Shown: positions 17,589 through 26,594, numbered from the stretch's first letter. The stretch: 64,000 bases of DNA from Hydrogenovibrio sp. JE_KL2 (GCF_009296185.1 NZ_WBJR01000002.1:62001-126000); one strand, 5' to 3'. Numbers and translations are program-made. Notes: generated by a model not told the origin, from the sequence alone.

Positions 17589-18377
17589 ATGTCTAAATTT
17601 TTTAACGACATCTCAGACGTTGTCAAAAACCTTTGGTTCAGAGATACCAAAGAAGACGCTATTTATATTAATGATGTCGCTGTTCGTATTCGTGCAGGGA
17701 TGCTTTTGTTTATTTCTATTTATATGAGTTTCACGCTTTGGAACGCTTTCTTCGTTTCACATTGGGTGGTAGACGGTAACACGGCTGTGGATAGCGGCGA
17801 CATGGATTGGGATAATAATATCATTTACAGCGTTCAGGCCATCAAGCGCGTGTACGACTGGACTTTCCAAACTAATTTACTTTGGTATGGTTTATTTGAA
17901 ATGTTGGCGGGGATGACGACGATTACGGCACGTTTGTCACCAACCATTTACCTTGCTTCGTTCCTGGCTAAGAGAACGGCGAAGCCAATCTGGAAGCCTT
18001 TGGCGCCTAAACGTTTTGCTTGGACGATTGGTGCGTCAATCATTGCAACCTGTTTGGTGTTCTTCAACCCTGACGTGTTCGCAAACTGGGTCAATACCAT
18101 TTTCCGACATGAAGTGTTGCCAACCGATCGCCAGTATATGTCTTACTACATTCCTTTATCTTTGGTTTGGGTCTGTCTTGGCTTTATGTGGATGGAAGCG
18201 GTCATGGGCTTCTGCGTAGGCTGTAAAGTACATGCCTTGTTGGTGAAAGTCGGTATTCTGAAAGATGAATGTGAAGCCTGTAACAACATCGACTGGGATG
18301 AGATTGCCCGTAAAAACCAAGAACGCTTGGCAAAAGAAGCGGCTGCGCAAAAATCAACGGAGCAACACGCCTCTTAA
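17589..18377 (+). CDS. DUF4395 multi-pass membrane protein
   Basis: A 262-residue inner-membrane protein with about five hydrophobic segments. The DUF4395 mark is EAVMGFCVGCKVHALLVK near residue 210, a Cys-x2-Cys at the membrane edge. A charged cytosolic tail with another Cys pair (CEACNNIDWDE) follows. Family members occur next to rhodanese or thiol-redox genes, which suggests sulfur handling, but the function is not established. GGAG lies eight bases before the ATG. A perfect FNR palindrome is in the leader and a strong terminator follows, so this is a single-gene unit. Confidence 0.8.
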   Translation: MSKFFNDISDVVKNLWFRDTKEDAIYINDVAVRIRAGMLLFISIYMSFTLWNAFFVSHWVVDGNTAVDSGDMDWDNNIIYSVQAIKRVYDWTFQTNLLWYGLFEMLAGMTTITARLSPTIYLASFLAKRTAKPIWKPLAPKRFAWTIGASIIATCLVFFNPDVFANWVNTIFRHEVLPTDRQYMSYYIPLSLVWVCLGFMWMEAVMGFCVGCKVHALLVKVGILKDECEACNNIDWDEIARKNQERLAKEAAAQKSTEQHAS

Positions 18378-18407
18378 TCTCATTCATGACTTCAGGAAGA
18401 ACTCATT

Positions 18408-18433
18408 AAAAAACGGCAGGATGCCGTTTTTTT
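18408..18433 (+). terminator. Rho-independent terminator of the DUF4395 gene
   Basis: Stem AAAACGGCA / TGCCGTTTT with a GGA loop, running into seven or more T bases, 31 bases past the stop codon. Confidence 0.92.
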
Positions 18434-18455
18434 ATATCTAGCGTTTAGTCCGCTT

Positions 18456-18475
18456 ACCCCAACCTGGTAGATTTT
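18456..18475 (+). repeat. Window-wide motif, copy 8
   Basis: Reads ACCCCAACCTGGTAGATTTT. The preceding TTTAGTCCGC also precedes copy 9 at 22100, so these two share a longer unit of about 40 bases. Its terminal TTTTA is the stop codon of the - strand gene that follows. Confidence 0.92.
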
Positions 18476-18797
18476 ACTCGGCAGGGTCTTTTTTCTTATC
18501 TTTACCATCCGGCTTTTCGGATGACTTCTCGGTAGATTTTTCCACCGTCTTCTTGGCGAACCCCACACCTTTTTTGGTCTTGGCTGTCAAGTCAAGCGAC
18601 TCGACCAACTCCCGGTAATCCACGCCCAAACGGTGAAACTCCGCAAAACTTTTGGCGATAACGGCAATGGTATTCGGCACCTCTCCCTTCTTCTTATAGG
18701 CCTGAAGATTTTTGTCACTCACCTTAATCAGGCGACTGAATTTCGGCAGGGAAATGTCTGCATCCAACAATGTTTTTTTAAATTCGACAAACGTCAT
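18474..18797 (-). CDS. Small helix-turn-helix-like protein with Lys-rich tail
   Basis: About 107 residues; ATG at 18797 is chosen because GGAG lies seven bases upstream, although the frame is open further back. The first 70 residues (TLLDADISLPKFSRLIKVSDKNLQAYKKKGEVPNTIAVIAKSF) look like a Cro-type helix-turn-helix. The last 35 are low-complexity Lys/Ser/Glu/Pro. I do not recognise the family. It is convergent with the DUF4395 gene, and its TAA stop is formed by the repeat at 18456. DNA binding is likely but the target is unknown. Confidence 0.7.
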   Translation of the reverse strand: MTFVEFKKTLLDADISLPKFSRLIKVSDKNLQAYKKKGEVPNTIAVIAKSFAEFHRLGVDYRELVESLDLTAKTKKGVGFAKKTVEKSTEKSSEKPDGKDKKKDPAE

Positions 18798-19001
18798 GGT
18801 TTGCTCCGGGCAAAAAATTAGCTGGCACATTATAGCGTCTTGAACCCGTCGCAAGAAATGCTAATGGTTTGACAAACACAATAAAGTCTGCATAATCGTA
18901 ATAACTTATTACCATTATATGTATTTTATTGCTTAAAATAATCAAAAAAATACATGGCGATAAGCACTCAAACTTTTCAAAAACCCGTAAAGGAGTCCAT
19001 C

Positions 19002-19187
19002 ATGGCAAAAGCGCTTAAGAAAAAAGCCGTCAAAAAAGTCGCATCTAAAATCAGCAAGAAATTGGTTTCTAAAAAGAAAGCGAAAAAAATCACGAGCAAA
19101 GTCGCTAAAGCGGTTATGAAGAAAAAGCCTAGCACCAAGAAAAGTGCGCGTAAAGTGGCTAAAAAAGCGGTAAAACGTATCGCTTAA
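19002..19187 (+). CDS. Small histone-H1-like, Lys/Ala-rich protein
   Basis: 61 residues, about 40% Lys, with repeated AKK/VAKK/KKA units like the C-terminal tails of histone H1 and of bacterial HU- and H1-like proteins. AAGGAG stands before ATG at 19002; an upstream in-frame ATG at 18954 has no such site. It probably binds nucleic acid in the nucleoid by charge alone. It is a single gene between two - strand genes. Low complexity prevents a firmer family call. Confidence 0.75.
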   Translation: MAKALKKKAVKKVASKISKKLVSKKKAKKITSKVAKAVMKKKPSTKKSARKVAKKAVKRIA

Positions 19188-19275
19188 TCAAAGCTTAACC
19201 GCGTGAATGCGGTCAGAGATGTCCGAAGGCAATTTTGGGTTCGGGCATCTTGCACTACCCCAATTAAAATCCTTT

Positions 19276-20346
19276 CTAATCTTTCGCCATAACGCAAATC
19301 TTGAAGCCTGTGTCTTTTTTGGCGAGGTACATTTGTTCATCCGCCAAACGAATCAATTCATCCCCCTCAAGAAACTCCACCGGTCCCGTTTCACAAATGC
19401 CCATACTTAAAGTGAGTGTTGGATATTTCTTTTGAAGTGCCTGAATGATTTTATGGCAGAGTTTTTCGGCATCCTCCGCCGAGCATTCTGGCAAAATAAC
19501 GCAAAACTCATCTCCGCCATATCGGCAGGCGATGTCGGTTTCTCGCGTGTTGTTCAACAAAATATCGCCGATTGCCTTCAGGACTTCGTCACCCTTAATA
19601 TGCCCTTGGTTGTCATTCACGGCTTTGAATTCGTCAATATCGAAATAGATCAACGACAAACAGGATTGATGCCGTTTGGCGACCAGCAATGCTTTATGCA
19701 TCAGTTCTTGAAGTGCGCGTTGATTATAGAGATTGGTCAAAGGATCAAGGCGAGCCTGACGCTCAAGCTGTTCAGTACGCTCTGCGACTTTTTCTTCAAG
19801 GTCTTTTGCATACAGCTCGGTTTTGCGTTTGGCATTTTCGATTTCCGATACCAAGCTGTCGATATAAGTATCGAACACCAATGTGGTGTCGAAATACAAT
19901 AATTTGTCCAACACATCGAGAGTGCTTTCCAGTTTTTTGGTATCGCGGATATTGCTTTTAAGGACGTGGAAAATGAGGTTTTTGAGTGTCATCACCGCCG
20001 AGAGGTAGAGCTCAATCCGCTTGTGAACCATGCCAATGCGCAAGCGATTGTTGACGTATGCTATACCGTAATCACCGGCGAAGAGATCTGTCACATATTT
20101 TCGCTGTGCGGATCGAAGTCGCCCCAGAGTATCGGCATCGCCAATCAACAAGGAAATTTCGTCAATCTTGGTTTGCTTGTCATAAAACTCATCGACAATA
20201 AAGTCGATATTCTCTTCAATCAAAGCTTTATATTCCGCCAGTTGCGCCAGTTGATCTTGCCCCAACTCCAGCAGAGCCATCCTATTACTGATTTCCACTT
20301 CGCTTATTTGCATTTGTTCAAGCAAAGTTTGGTCGGTTCGCATCAT
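19276..20346 (-). CDS. Globin-coupled diguanylate cyclase
   Basis: Oxygen-sensing c-di-GMP synthase of the HemDGC/DosC class. The N-terminal protoglobin domain (about residues 1-160) carries the proximal haem histidine at residue 108 in RIGMVHKRIEL, the hallmark of globin-coupled sensors. A coiled-coil stretch (KTELYAKDLEEKVAERTEQLERQ) leads to a GGDEF domain with YGGDEF at about residues 276-281, intact for catalysis. ATG at 20346 is chosen for spacing to TAGGAG; a TTG three codons upstream would be too close. It is a single gene, divergent from the MDR oxidoreductase. Confidence 0.93.
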   Translation of the reverse strand: MMRTDQTLLEQMQISEVEISNRMALLELGQDQLAQLAEYKALIEENIDFIVDEFYDKQTKIDEISLLIGDADTLGRLRSAQRKYVTDLFAGDYGIAYVNNRLRIGMVHKRIELYLSAVMTLKNLIFHVLKSNIRDTKKLESTLDVLDKLLYFDTTLVFDTYIDSLVSEIENAKRKTELYAKDLEEKVAERTEQLERQARLDPLTNLYNQRALQELMHKALLVAKRHQSCLSLIYFDIDEFKAVNDNQGHIKGDEVLKAIGDILLNNTRETDIACRYGGDEFCVILPECSAEDAEKLCHKIIQALQKKYPTLTLSMGICETGPVEFLEGDELIRLADEQMYLAKKDTGFKICVMAKD

Positions 20347-20643
20347 ATCCAACACTCCTACCTAGAAACCGTGTGTACAGCAGAGACAAAACTGATGGAC
20401 ACTCCCCATCACTCGGTCACAAAATTATCTTCATTGGCAATAAACTTAATTTAGCTCAACTTTTGCTCCTGTACCAGTAAAAGCTTGGGATTTGTGTAAA
20501 GAAATATCCCCTCAATCTTGCAAAATTATAGGGTTACAGATAAAAACTATACGTTTAGAATAGGAAAATTGGAACAGCATTAGATACCGCTCAACACTGA
20601 TTTAATATTGTCCGTCTCTGCACTGCAGGCAAAGGAGTTTGTG

Positions 20644-21690
20644 ATGACAGCACCAATCCAACCGAACATTCCTGAAAAAATGAAAGCCATTGCCGCCCTG
20701 GCAGCAAAGGAAACCAATACCACCAAGAATCTGGTGGAAATTTCCCTGCCGACGCCGGTGCCAACCCACCGCGACATTCTGGTGAAAATCAAAGCCGTCT
20801 CCATCAACCCGGTAGATACTAAAATCCGCAAACGCCATGCTGCGCAATCTGACGATACCGACCCGAAAGTACTGGGTTGGGATGCCGCCGGTACAATTGT
20901 CGCCGTCGGCGATGAAGTGACGAACTTCAAGGTAGGAGACGATGTTTGGTATGCGGGTGAACTCACTCGCCAAGGCAGCAATGCCGAATATCAGTTGGTG
21001 GATGAACGCTTGGTGAGCCTCAAACCAAAGAGCCTGAACTTTGCCGATGCGGCAGCCATGCCACTCACTATTCTCACCGCATGGGAAATGCTGTTTGACC
21101 GCCTGCAAATCAAACAGGATGACAACAAATGCCTGCTCATCATCGGGGCTGCCGGTGGCGTGGGTTCCATCATGATTCAACTTGCCAAGCTGCTGACACA
21201 GAAAATCATTATCGGCACCGCTTCACGACCTGAATCCGAGGAATGGTTGAACGAAATGGGATGCCATCACATTATCAATCACCGCGAGTTGCTGGTACCC
21301 CAAATCAAAGAACTTCATCTGCCTGCGATTCCGACCATTGTCTCACTGAATCTTACCGGTCAGCATCTGGAAGAAATTGCAGAACTCATCGCCCCTCAAG
21401 GTAAGTTTGGTTTGATTGATGATCCTCTCACTTTTGATATTTCAGCCTTCAAACAAAAAAGCGTCTCGATTCATTGGGAATTTATGTACACCCGATCTCT
21501 ATTCAAAACCGAAGATATGAGTCAGCAACACACTATCCTCAAAGAAGCGGCGGAGATGATAGACAGCGGTCGCCTCAAATCGACGATGAACCACCACTTC
21601 GGCAAGCTGACGTTGGAAAACCTCAAGGCCGCACATGAATTCATCGAAACCCATAGCGCCATCGGCAAAGTGGTACTCGAAGGCTTCTAG
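20644..21690 (+). CDS. Zinc-type/quinone-oxidoreductase-like MDR dehydrogenase
   Basis: Medium-chain dehydrogenase/reductase of 348 residues: a GroES-like N-terminal domain (DILVKIKAVSINPVDTKIRK, GWDAAGTIVAVGDEV) and a Rossmann domain with LIIGAAGGVGSIMIQLAK for NADPH. The Cys ligands of zinc-binding members are absent, so it is probably a zinc-free quinone or enone reductase despite the usual family name. AAAGGAG precedes the ATG. It stands alone, divergent from the globin-coupled cyclase and followed by a long hairpin-rich spacer. Confidence 0.9.
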   Translation: MTAPIQPNIPEKMKAIAALAAKETNTTKNLVEISLPTPVPTHRDILVKIKAVSINPVDTKIRKRHAAQSDDTDPKVLGWDAAGTIVAVGDEVTNFKVGDDVWYAGELTRQGSNAEYQLVDERLVSLKPKSLNFADAAAMPLTILTAWEMLFDRLQIKQDDNKCLLIIGAAGGVGSIMIQLAKLLTQKIIIGTASRPESEEWLNEMGCHHIINHRELLVPQIKELHLPAIPTIVSLNLTGQHLEEIAELIAPQGKFGLIDDPLTFDISAFKQKSVSIHWEFMYTRSLFKTEDMSQQHTILKEAAEMIDSGRLKSTMNHHFGKLTLENLKAAHEFIETHSAIGKVVLEGF

Positions 21691-21783
21691 GCTGGAAAGA
21701 AGGCATGTCCAGCCAAATTGATTTTTTAGTCTTTTTTGATAAAAAGGATTTGCAATCTTAAAATCAGCATGTTCTAATATAGT

Positions 21784-21923
21784 CGTTATGTTTAGTAGTA
21801 CATAACGAAACCAGCATAAGAATCGAGAAAGAATCACCAGATTTACGTTAGATTCATTAGGGTACTCAATTGGCTTCGCCAATTTTTTTATGCTGATCGT
21901 TATGCCCAACTGAACATAACGAT
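21784..21923. repeat. Composite hairpin block A, left of recQ
   Basis: Three inverted repeats in a row: CGTTATGT / ACATAACG (21784-21807), then the terminator hairpin AATTGGC-TTC-GCCAATT with a T-run (21868-21889), then ATCGTTATG / CATAACGAT (21896-21923). The outer arms also match each other. A diverged second copy, block B, lies at 24247-24334 on the other side of recQ, with the same order and a shared GCCAATTTTTTTATGC core. Confidence 0.8.
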
Positions 21924-21999
21924 TCTCATCTCTTCAGTTGAATAGATGGGGTACGACTCTCTTTAGTTTTTATATTTATCTGTCATTTAACTAAAGATT

Positions 22000-22036
22000 A
22001 GACCCAAGCCAGCTTGCCTGCCTTGGGTCTTTTTTT
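22000..22036 (+). terminator. Strong terminator, possible end of a small RNA
   Basis: AGACCCAAG / CTTGGGTCT, a 9-bp stem with a 13-base loop followed by seven T bases. It is 310 bases past the nearest + strand stop, after another terminator, so it may end an independent small transcript starting around 21930. No known RNA family was recognised. Confidence 0.65.
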
Positions 22037-22068
22037 ATAAGTCTTTTTTTATAAGTCTTTTTTTATGC
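22027..22068 (+). repeat. Three tandem copies of a 14-bp unit
   Basis: GTCTTTTTTTATAA repeats at 22027 and 22041, with a third copy at 22055 ending in ATGC. It begins inside the terminator T-run and seems to have grown from it by slippage. Confidence 0.85.
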
Positions 22069-22099
22069 CGATTTTTTATTTCTGGCATTTAGTCCGCCC

Positions 22100-22119
22100 A
22101 CCCCAACCTGGTAGATTTT
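22100..22119 (+). repeat. Window-wide motif, copy 9
   Basis: Reads ACCCCAACCTGGTAGATTTT, 15 bases outside the recQ stop codon. Like copy 8 it is preceded by TTTAGTCCGC. Confidence 0.9.
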
Positions 22120-22134
22120 GACGAGACTTTTTGA

Positions 22135-23964
22135 CTAAGCTTGACGCAGCAGATTTAAAAACTCGAAACCATAACGGCTGAGCTTGGTTTCGCCCACCCC
22201 GCTGATTTGCAGAAGTTCATGGTCATTTTTCGGCAGGGCGACCGCCATTTCCAGCAAGGTGGCATCACCAAACACCTGATAGGCAGGTTTATCTTCACTG
22301 TCGGCAATCTCTTTGCGTAAGGCTCTCAAGTTTTCAAAAACTTCTTGTTGAGATTCGGTCAACCCTTCTCGCGCAGTCGTCCGACCCAACCTGGCAGATT
22401 TTATCGATTTCACCCGGGGTTTTGCCAGTTGTAGTTCGACCTTACCTTTCAGCACATCCCCGGACGATGCGGTCAACTTCAACACCGAATAGTTGCGAAT
22501 GTCCTGCATCAAATAGCCACGGTGAATCAGTTGACGGAAAATACTTTGCCACTCGGCAACCGAAAATTCTTTGCCGATGCCATAGGTGCTGAGCTGTTGA
22601 TGTCCCGATTGGCGAATGCGTTCATTGTCCGCCCCTCGCAACACTTCAATCACATAGCTCATGCCAAAGCCTTGCTGTAAACGATACACGCAAGACAAGG
22701 CTTTTTGCGCCACGACCTTGCCGTCAAACAACACGGGCGGGTTCAAACACACATCACAATTACCGCAGGCATGGTGCATCGGGTCGCCAAAATAATTCAG
22801 CAGCACACTGCGCCGACAGGTCTGGGCTTCGGCAAACTCCACCATGCTGGCGAGTTTGAAACTCTCTATCCGCTTTTGATCTTCATTGGCGACCTGCTCG
22901 ATAAAATGCCGAGCCGTCACCACATCCTGCGCGCCGTAAAGCAACAAGGCTTCCGATGCCAATCCATCCCGACCGGCGCGCCCGGTTTCCTGATAATAGC
23001 CTTCGATGTTTTTCGGCAAATCATAATGCACCACAAAGCGGACATTAGGCTTGTCGATGCCCATGCCGAATGCCACCGTCGCCACCACAATACTGACTTC
23101 ATCGCGCATAAATTGCTGATGCACTTTGTGGCGTATTTCCGCCGGCAGCCCTGCATGGTAAGCCTGCGCGCGATAGCCTTTTTGTTGTAGTTGCAGCGCC
23201 ACTTCTTCCACTCGCTTGCGGCTTAAACAATAGACCACACCACTTTCTTCCGCTGCATTTCGCTGATCCAAAAAATCAACCAACTGTTTAAAAGGCTGAC
23301 GTTTTTCCAATACGGTATAGCGAATATTCGGGCGGTCAAATCCGATGACATGCACCTTGGGCGACTGCAACGACAAACGCTGCACGATATCCTCACGGGT
23401 GGCGGCATCGGCCGTCGCGGTCAGGGCAATAAAAGGCACTTGGGCAAACAGGTTGCGCAACTGACCGATACGACTGTATTCCGGCCTAAAGTCATGCCCC
23501 CACTGTGAAATACAATGCGCTTCATCAATCGCAAACAAACTGATTGGCAAGCTCTGCAACTGCTGGACAAAATCCTGATTCAACAATCTTTCGGGCGCGA
23601 CATACAGCAAATCCAATTGCCCGGTATGGAGTTGCATCAACACTTGGTTGGCTTCTTCCAGACCGAGAGTTGAGTTGTAATAAGCCGCTTGCACACCATT
23701 CGCCTTCAACGCGCTGACTTGATCTTGCATGAGTGAAATCAATGGCGACACCACGATTGCCGTGCCTTCGCGCAACAAGGCAGGAATCTGATAACACAAG
23801 GATTTTCCACCCCCGGTCGGCATCAACACAAAGCAGTCTGCGCCCTGCATGACATCCTCAATCACTTCGATTTGATGCGAACGGAATTGGGTATAACCAA
23901 AGGTCGATTGCAGGCAATCCAAGGCCTGTTGCTGACAAAAAACAGAAGGGGACTCAAGTGACAT
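22135..23964 (-). CDS. recQ: ATP-dependent DNA helicase RecQ
   Basis: 3'-5' DNA helicase of recombination and fork repair. Domains run in order: helicase core with MPTGGGKSLCYQ and AIDEAHCISQWGHDFRPEY, the second RecA lobe ending in QETGRAGRDG, the RQC zinc site (CRRSVLLNYFG...CGNCDVC), the winged helix, and a C-terminal HRDC domain. The 609 residues match E. coli RecQ. Between the winged helix and HRDC the linker contains KSARLG, encoded by an exact copy of the window-wide motif. The gene is flanked by blocks A and B and by two more copies of the motif. Confidence 0.96.
   Translation of the reverse strand: MSLESPSVFCQQQALDCLQSTFGYTQFRSHQIEVIEDVMQGADCFVLMPTGGGKSLCYQIPALLREGTAIVVSPLISLMQDQVSALKANGVQAAYYNSTLGLEEANQVLMQLHTGQLDLLYVAPERLLNQDFVQQLQSLPISLFAIDEAHCISQWGHDFRPEYSRIGQLRNLFAQVPFIALTATADAATREDIVQRLSLQSPKVHVIGFDRPNIRYTVLEKRQPFKQLVDFLDQRNAAEESGVVYCLSRKRVEEVALQLQQKGYRAQAYHAGLPAEIRHKVHQQFMRDEVSIVVATVAFGMGIDKPNVRFVVHYDLPKNIEGYYQETGRAGRDGLASEALLLYGAQDVVTARHFIEQVANEDQKRIESFKLASMVEFAEAQTCRRSVLLNYFGDPMHHACGNCDVCLNPPVLFDGKVVAQKALSCVYRLQQGFGMSYVIEVLRGADNERIRQSGHQQLSTYGIGKEFSVAEWQSIFRQLIHRGYLMQDIRNYSVLKLTASSGDVLKGKVELQLAKPRVKSIKSARLGRTTAREGLTESQQEVFENLRALRKEIADSEDKPAYQVFGDATLLEMAVALPKNDHELLQISGVGETKLSRYGFEFLNLLRQA
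22384..22402 (+). repeat. Window-wide motif, copy 10, inside recQ
   Basis: Exact ACCCAACCTGGCAGATTTT. On the coding (-) strand it reads in frame as KSARLG in the linker before the HRDC domain, where an insertion would be tolerated. Confidence 0.92.
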
Positions 23965-24124
23965 AACGCGGGGAAAAAACCTAGATTTTGTTCAAGAAAG
24001 CAACTGGGTTATTGCTTTGTTTATTGGCAATATTATACCGCTTACAAGACTATTTATCGGCATCATTGCCAAACGAAGCACCCAACATTGAATGGGCGTT
24101 GAAAACCCTCACCGAGCGCCCTTT

Positions 24125-24144
24125 ACCCCAACCTGGTAGATTTT
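24125..24144 (+). repeat. Window-wide motif, copy 11
   Basis: Reads ACCCCAACCTGGTAGATTTT in the divergent spacer upstream of recQ. It is the one clear copy not at any gene's 3' side. Confidence 0.9.
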
Positions 24145-24246
24145 CATAATGGAACCACTTGTAAGACCTTACCAATCATATAGTTAAATCAGCATTGCAA
24201 ATTTAAAGACTATTGCATTTCCTATATTAGAGTGCTTTAATACTGA

Positions 24247-24334
24247 CCGTTATATATTTTTATACATAACGGAATTTCCTTACGAAATTCCCATTAAATT
24301 GGCATTGCCAATTTTTTTATGCATACCGTTATGC
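24247..24334. repeat. Composite hairpin block B, right of recQ
   Basis: CCGTTAT / ATAACGG (24247-24272), then GGAATTTC / GAAATTCC (24271-24291), then terminator-like AAATTGGC-ATT-GCCAATTT with a T-run (24296-24318), then CCGTTATGC at 24326. The architecture and core sequence match block A. The rest of the 575-base spacer before the TonB receptor holds no gene I can support. Confidence 0.78.
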
Positions 24335-24539
24335 TTTGTTAGCTATAGCGATTGATCGCAATGACAATTGCTGTAGCTTTCAGATCAAGTCTCTTTCAAG
24401 AGATGATGTAGAAGTCGAATGGCTGATAACTCGTTTCCATTATAAAAACCGGCGCGCTTTTCTATACAAAAGTAGCTTGGGACTTGGTAAGACCATCGAT
24501 ATGTACTTATATATATAAAGAACTTTGGAGCAATCAACA

Positions 24540-26579
24540 ATGAACACAAAAACGGCAAAACTTTCGCTGGTTATCGCCGCTCTCATCAGCCAACAGGCTC
24601 TAGCGACAGACAAAGGACAAAACACTCAGAAAAATAGTGATGTTTTCAAACTGGGTACGATTTCGGTTTCTGGCGAGTCAGATAACGCAGGAACCGTCTC
24701 AACTGTCACGCCTGACGACATACGCGTAAAAGGAGATACCGATGTCGGTCAGGCTATTGAAGATATTCCTGGCGTCAGTTTACAGTTCGGTGGACAACGT
24801 GCAGAAACACGTGCAAGTATCCGTGGATTTGATTCACGACAAATCACCCTAAACTTGGACGGCATTCCAATCTACATTCCTTATGACGGTAATATCGACT
24901 TGAGCCGCTTTAGAACCAGTGATTTGAGCAAAATCGAAGTCACAAAAAGCTTAGGATCACTACTCGAAGGACCAAACAATATGGGCGGGTCTATTAACCT
25001 TGTAACCAAGCGCCCATCCAAACCTTTGGAAGTGAATGCGAACTTTGGTGTTGAAACAGGGAAAGATGGCCTATTCAAAAATGCGCAGGACATCCAAGTT
25101 GGTTCTCGCTTGTCCGATAAATATTATGTTACCGGCGGTGTTTCCCGTTTAGAAGGCAGCGATTTTCCGCTTTCTGACAGTTATTCTCCTGTCAATCCAA
25201 CCGTACAAGGCAAAGGTAACCGCAACCACTCTGGAAGTGAAAGCTCAACCGGCAACCTGAAATTTGGGTTTACCCCAAACGCAACAGATGAGTATGCCAT
25301 CAGCTACTACAAAACCCAGGGAACCAAGCAGTCGCCACCTTATGCCGGCGATACTGCGGCAACTGGACAATCCGTCCGTTATTGGGACTGGCCGCAGTGG
25401 GATAAAGAAAGCGTCTATTATGTAGGACGCACTCAAATCGGAAAAGGTTATTTGAAATCACGCCTGTTCTATGACAACTTTAAGAACAAGCTTTATTCAT
25501 ACAATGACGATACCTATACCACTATCACAAAAGGCTATGCCTTCCGTTCGCAATATGATGACCATAGCATTGGCGGCAGCCTAGAAGGCGGCGTGCCTAT
25601 TGACAATCATATGATCAAAGCGGCACTGTTCATTAAGAATGATGAACATAAAGAGCGTGATCTGAAAAAAGACAACTCACCGTCTTCTTTTGACCAAAGC
25701 TGGCGTACCTACCAAGGCCACACCTATTCAGGCACGCTGGAAGATACGATTCAATTCTCAAAAAAAACCAGTCTGACACTTGGGTATCGTCATGATCTAT
25801 ACGAATTGACCAAAACAGATGACGGCGATCCCAACAACGACCCACATGGCTCACAGAACAAAGACAACTTCCAAATCAAAGCAGAGCATGAATTGGGAAC
25901 GCACACTGTGTTTGCCGGCGTTTCCGCTAAGTCACGCTTCCCGAATATGAAAGATATGTTCTCTTATAGGATGGGTAAAGCCATACCCAACGTTAATCTG
26001 AAAGCCGAACAAGCTTTAAGTTATGAAGTAGGGTCAAAAGGGCACTTCAACAAACTTCGTTACCAAGCCAACGTTTTCTATTCTGATATTTCTGACGCCA
26101 TTGAGTCGGTAAGCGTCGCCAACTCACTGTGCGGTGCAGGAGCTACCAGCTGTACACAAAATCAAAACGTCGGAAAATCTACTTCGTCTGGTCTTGAGTT
26201 GAGCATGGGCATGCCTGTCACGGAAACGGTAGATGTGAATTTGAGCTATTCCTATCTTGACCGTGTTTTGGCAGACAAGTCTTTAACGGCAACCAACGTG
26301 CCGAAAAACCAAGTGCACATTTCGTCCGACTGGTTTGCCACCTCGTCGCTCAACATGGGCGTTGATTGGGACTACATAGCCGATCAACAAACAAGCAGTG
26401 ACGGTTCTCGCCCAGTGGCTGGGCACAACCTTTGGACTGCCCGTGCCGAGTATCAAATCAACAAACATTTCACCACAAACTTTGTGTTGAGAAATGTGTT
26501 GGATACCGACTACGAAGTTTCCGAAGGAGACCCTATGCCAGGCCGCTCATTATGGATGAACGTTAACGCTAAGTTCTAA
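24540..26579 (+). CDS. TonB-dependent outer-membrane receptor
   Basis: Outer-membrane gate for a scarce chelate, 679 residues. An N-terminal signal peptide ends near LISQQALA. The plug domain follows (DVGQAIEDIPGVSLQFGGQRAETRASIRGFDSRQITLNLDGIPIYIPYDG), then a 22-strand-type barrel ending in an aromatic residue (LWMNVNAKF). ATG at 24540 is chosen for the GGAG upstream; a TTG five codons earlier is possible. The following genes encode a binding protein, permease and ATPase of the siderophore/B12 class, so it most likely imports a metal chelate. No obvious Fur box was seen. Confidence 0.92.
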   Translation: MNTKTAKLSLVIAALISQQALATDKGQNTQKNSDVFKLGTISVSGESDNAGTVSTVTPDDIRVKGDTDVGQAIEDIPGVSLQFGGQRAETRASIRGFDSRQITLNLDGIPIYIPYDGNIDLSRFRTSDLSKIEVTKSLGSLLEGPNNMGGSINLVTKRPSKPLEVNANFGVETGKDGLFKNAQDIQVGSRLSDKYYVTGGVSRLEGSDFPLSDSYSPVNPTVQGKGNRNHSGSESSTGNLKFGFTPNATDEYAISYYKTQGTKQSPPYAGDTAATGQSVRYWDWPQWDKESVYYVGRTQIGKGYLKSRLFYDNFKNKLYSYNDDTYTTITKGYAFRSQYDDHSIGGSLEGGVPIDNHMIKAALFIKNDEHKERDLKKDNSPSSFDQSWRTYQGHTYSGTLEDTIQFSKKTSLTLGYRHDLYELTKTDDGDPNNDPHGSQNKDNFQIKAEHELGTHTVFAGVSAKSRFPNMKDMFSYRMGKAIPNVNLKAEQALSYEVGSKGHFNKLRYQANVFYSDISDAIESVSVANSLCGAGATSCTQNQNVGKSTSSGLELSMGMPVTETVDVNLSYSYLDRVLADKSLTATNVPKNQVHISSDWFATSSLNMGVDWDYIADQQTSSDGSRPVAGHNLWTARAEYQINKHFTTNFVLRNVLDTDYEVSEGDPMPGRSLWMNVNAKF

Positions 26580-26594
26580 AAGAACAACTACCAA

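Noticed and set aside
19255-19272. TACCCCAATTAAAAT resembling the window-wide motif
   Set aside because: The CCTGG core is missing, so it was not counted.
21784-24334. Integron attC sites around recQ
   Set aside because: The palindromic ends look similar but the consensus GTTRRRY/RYYYAAC pairs are not met and no integrase gene is present; reported as hairpin blocks instead.
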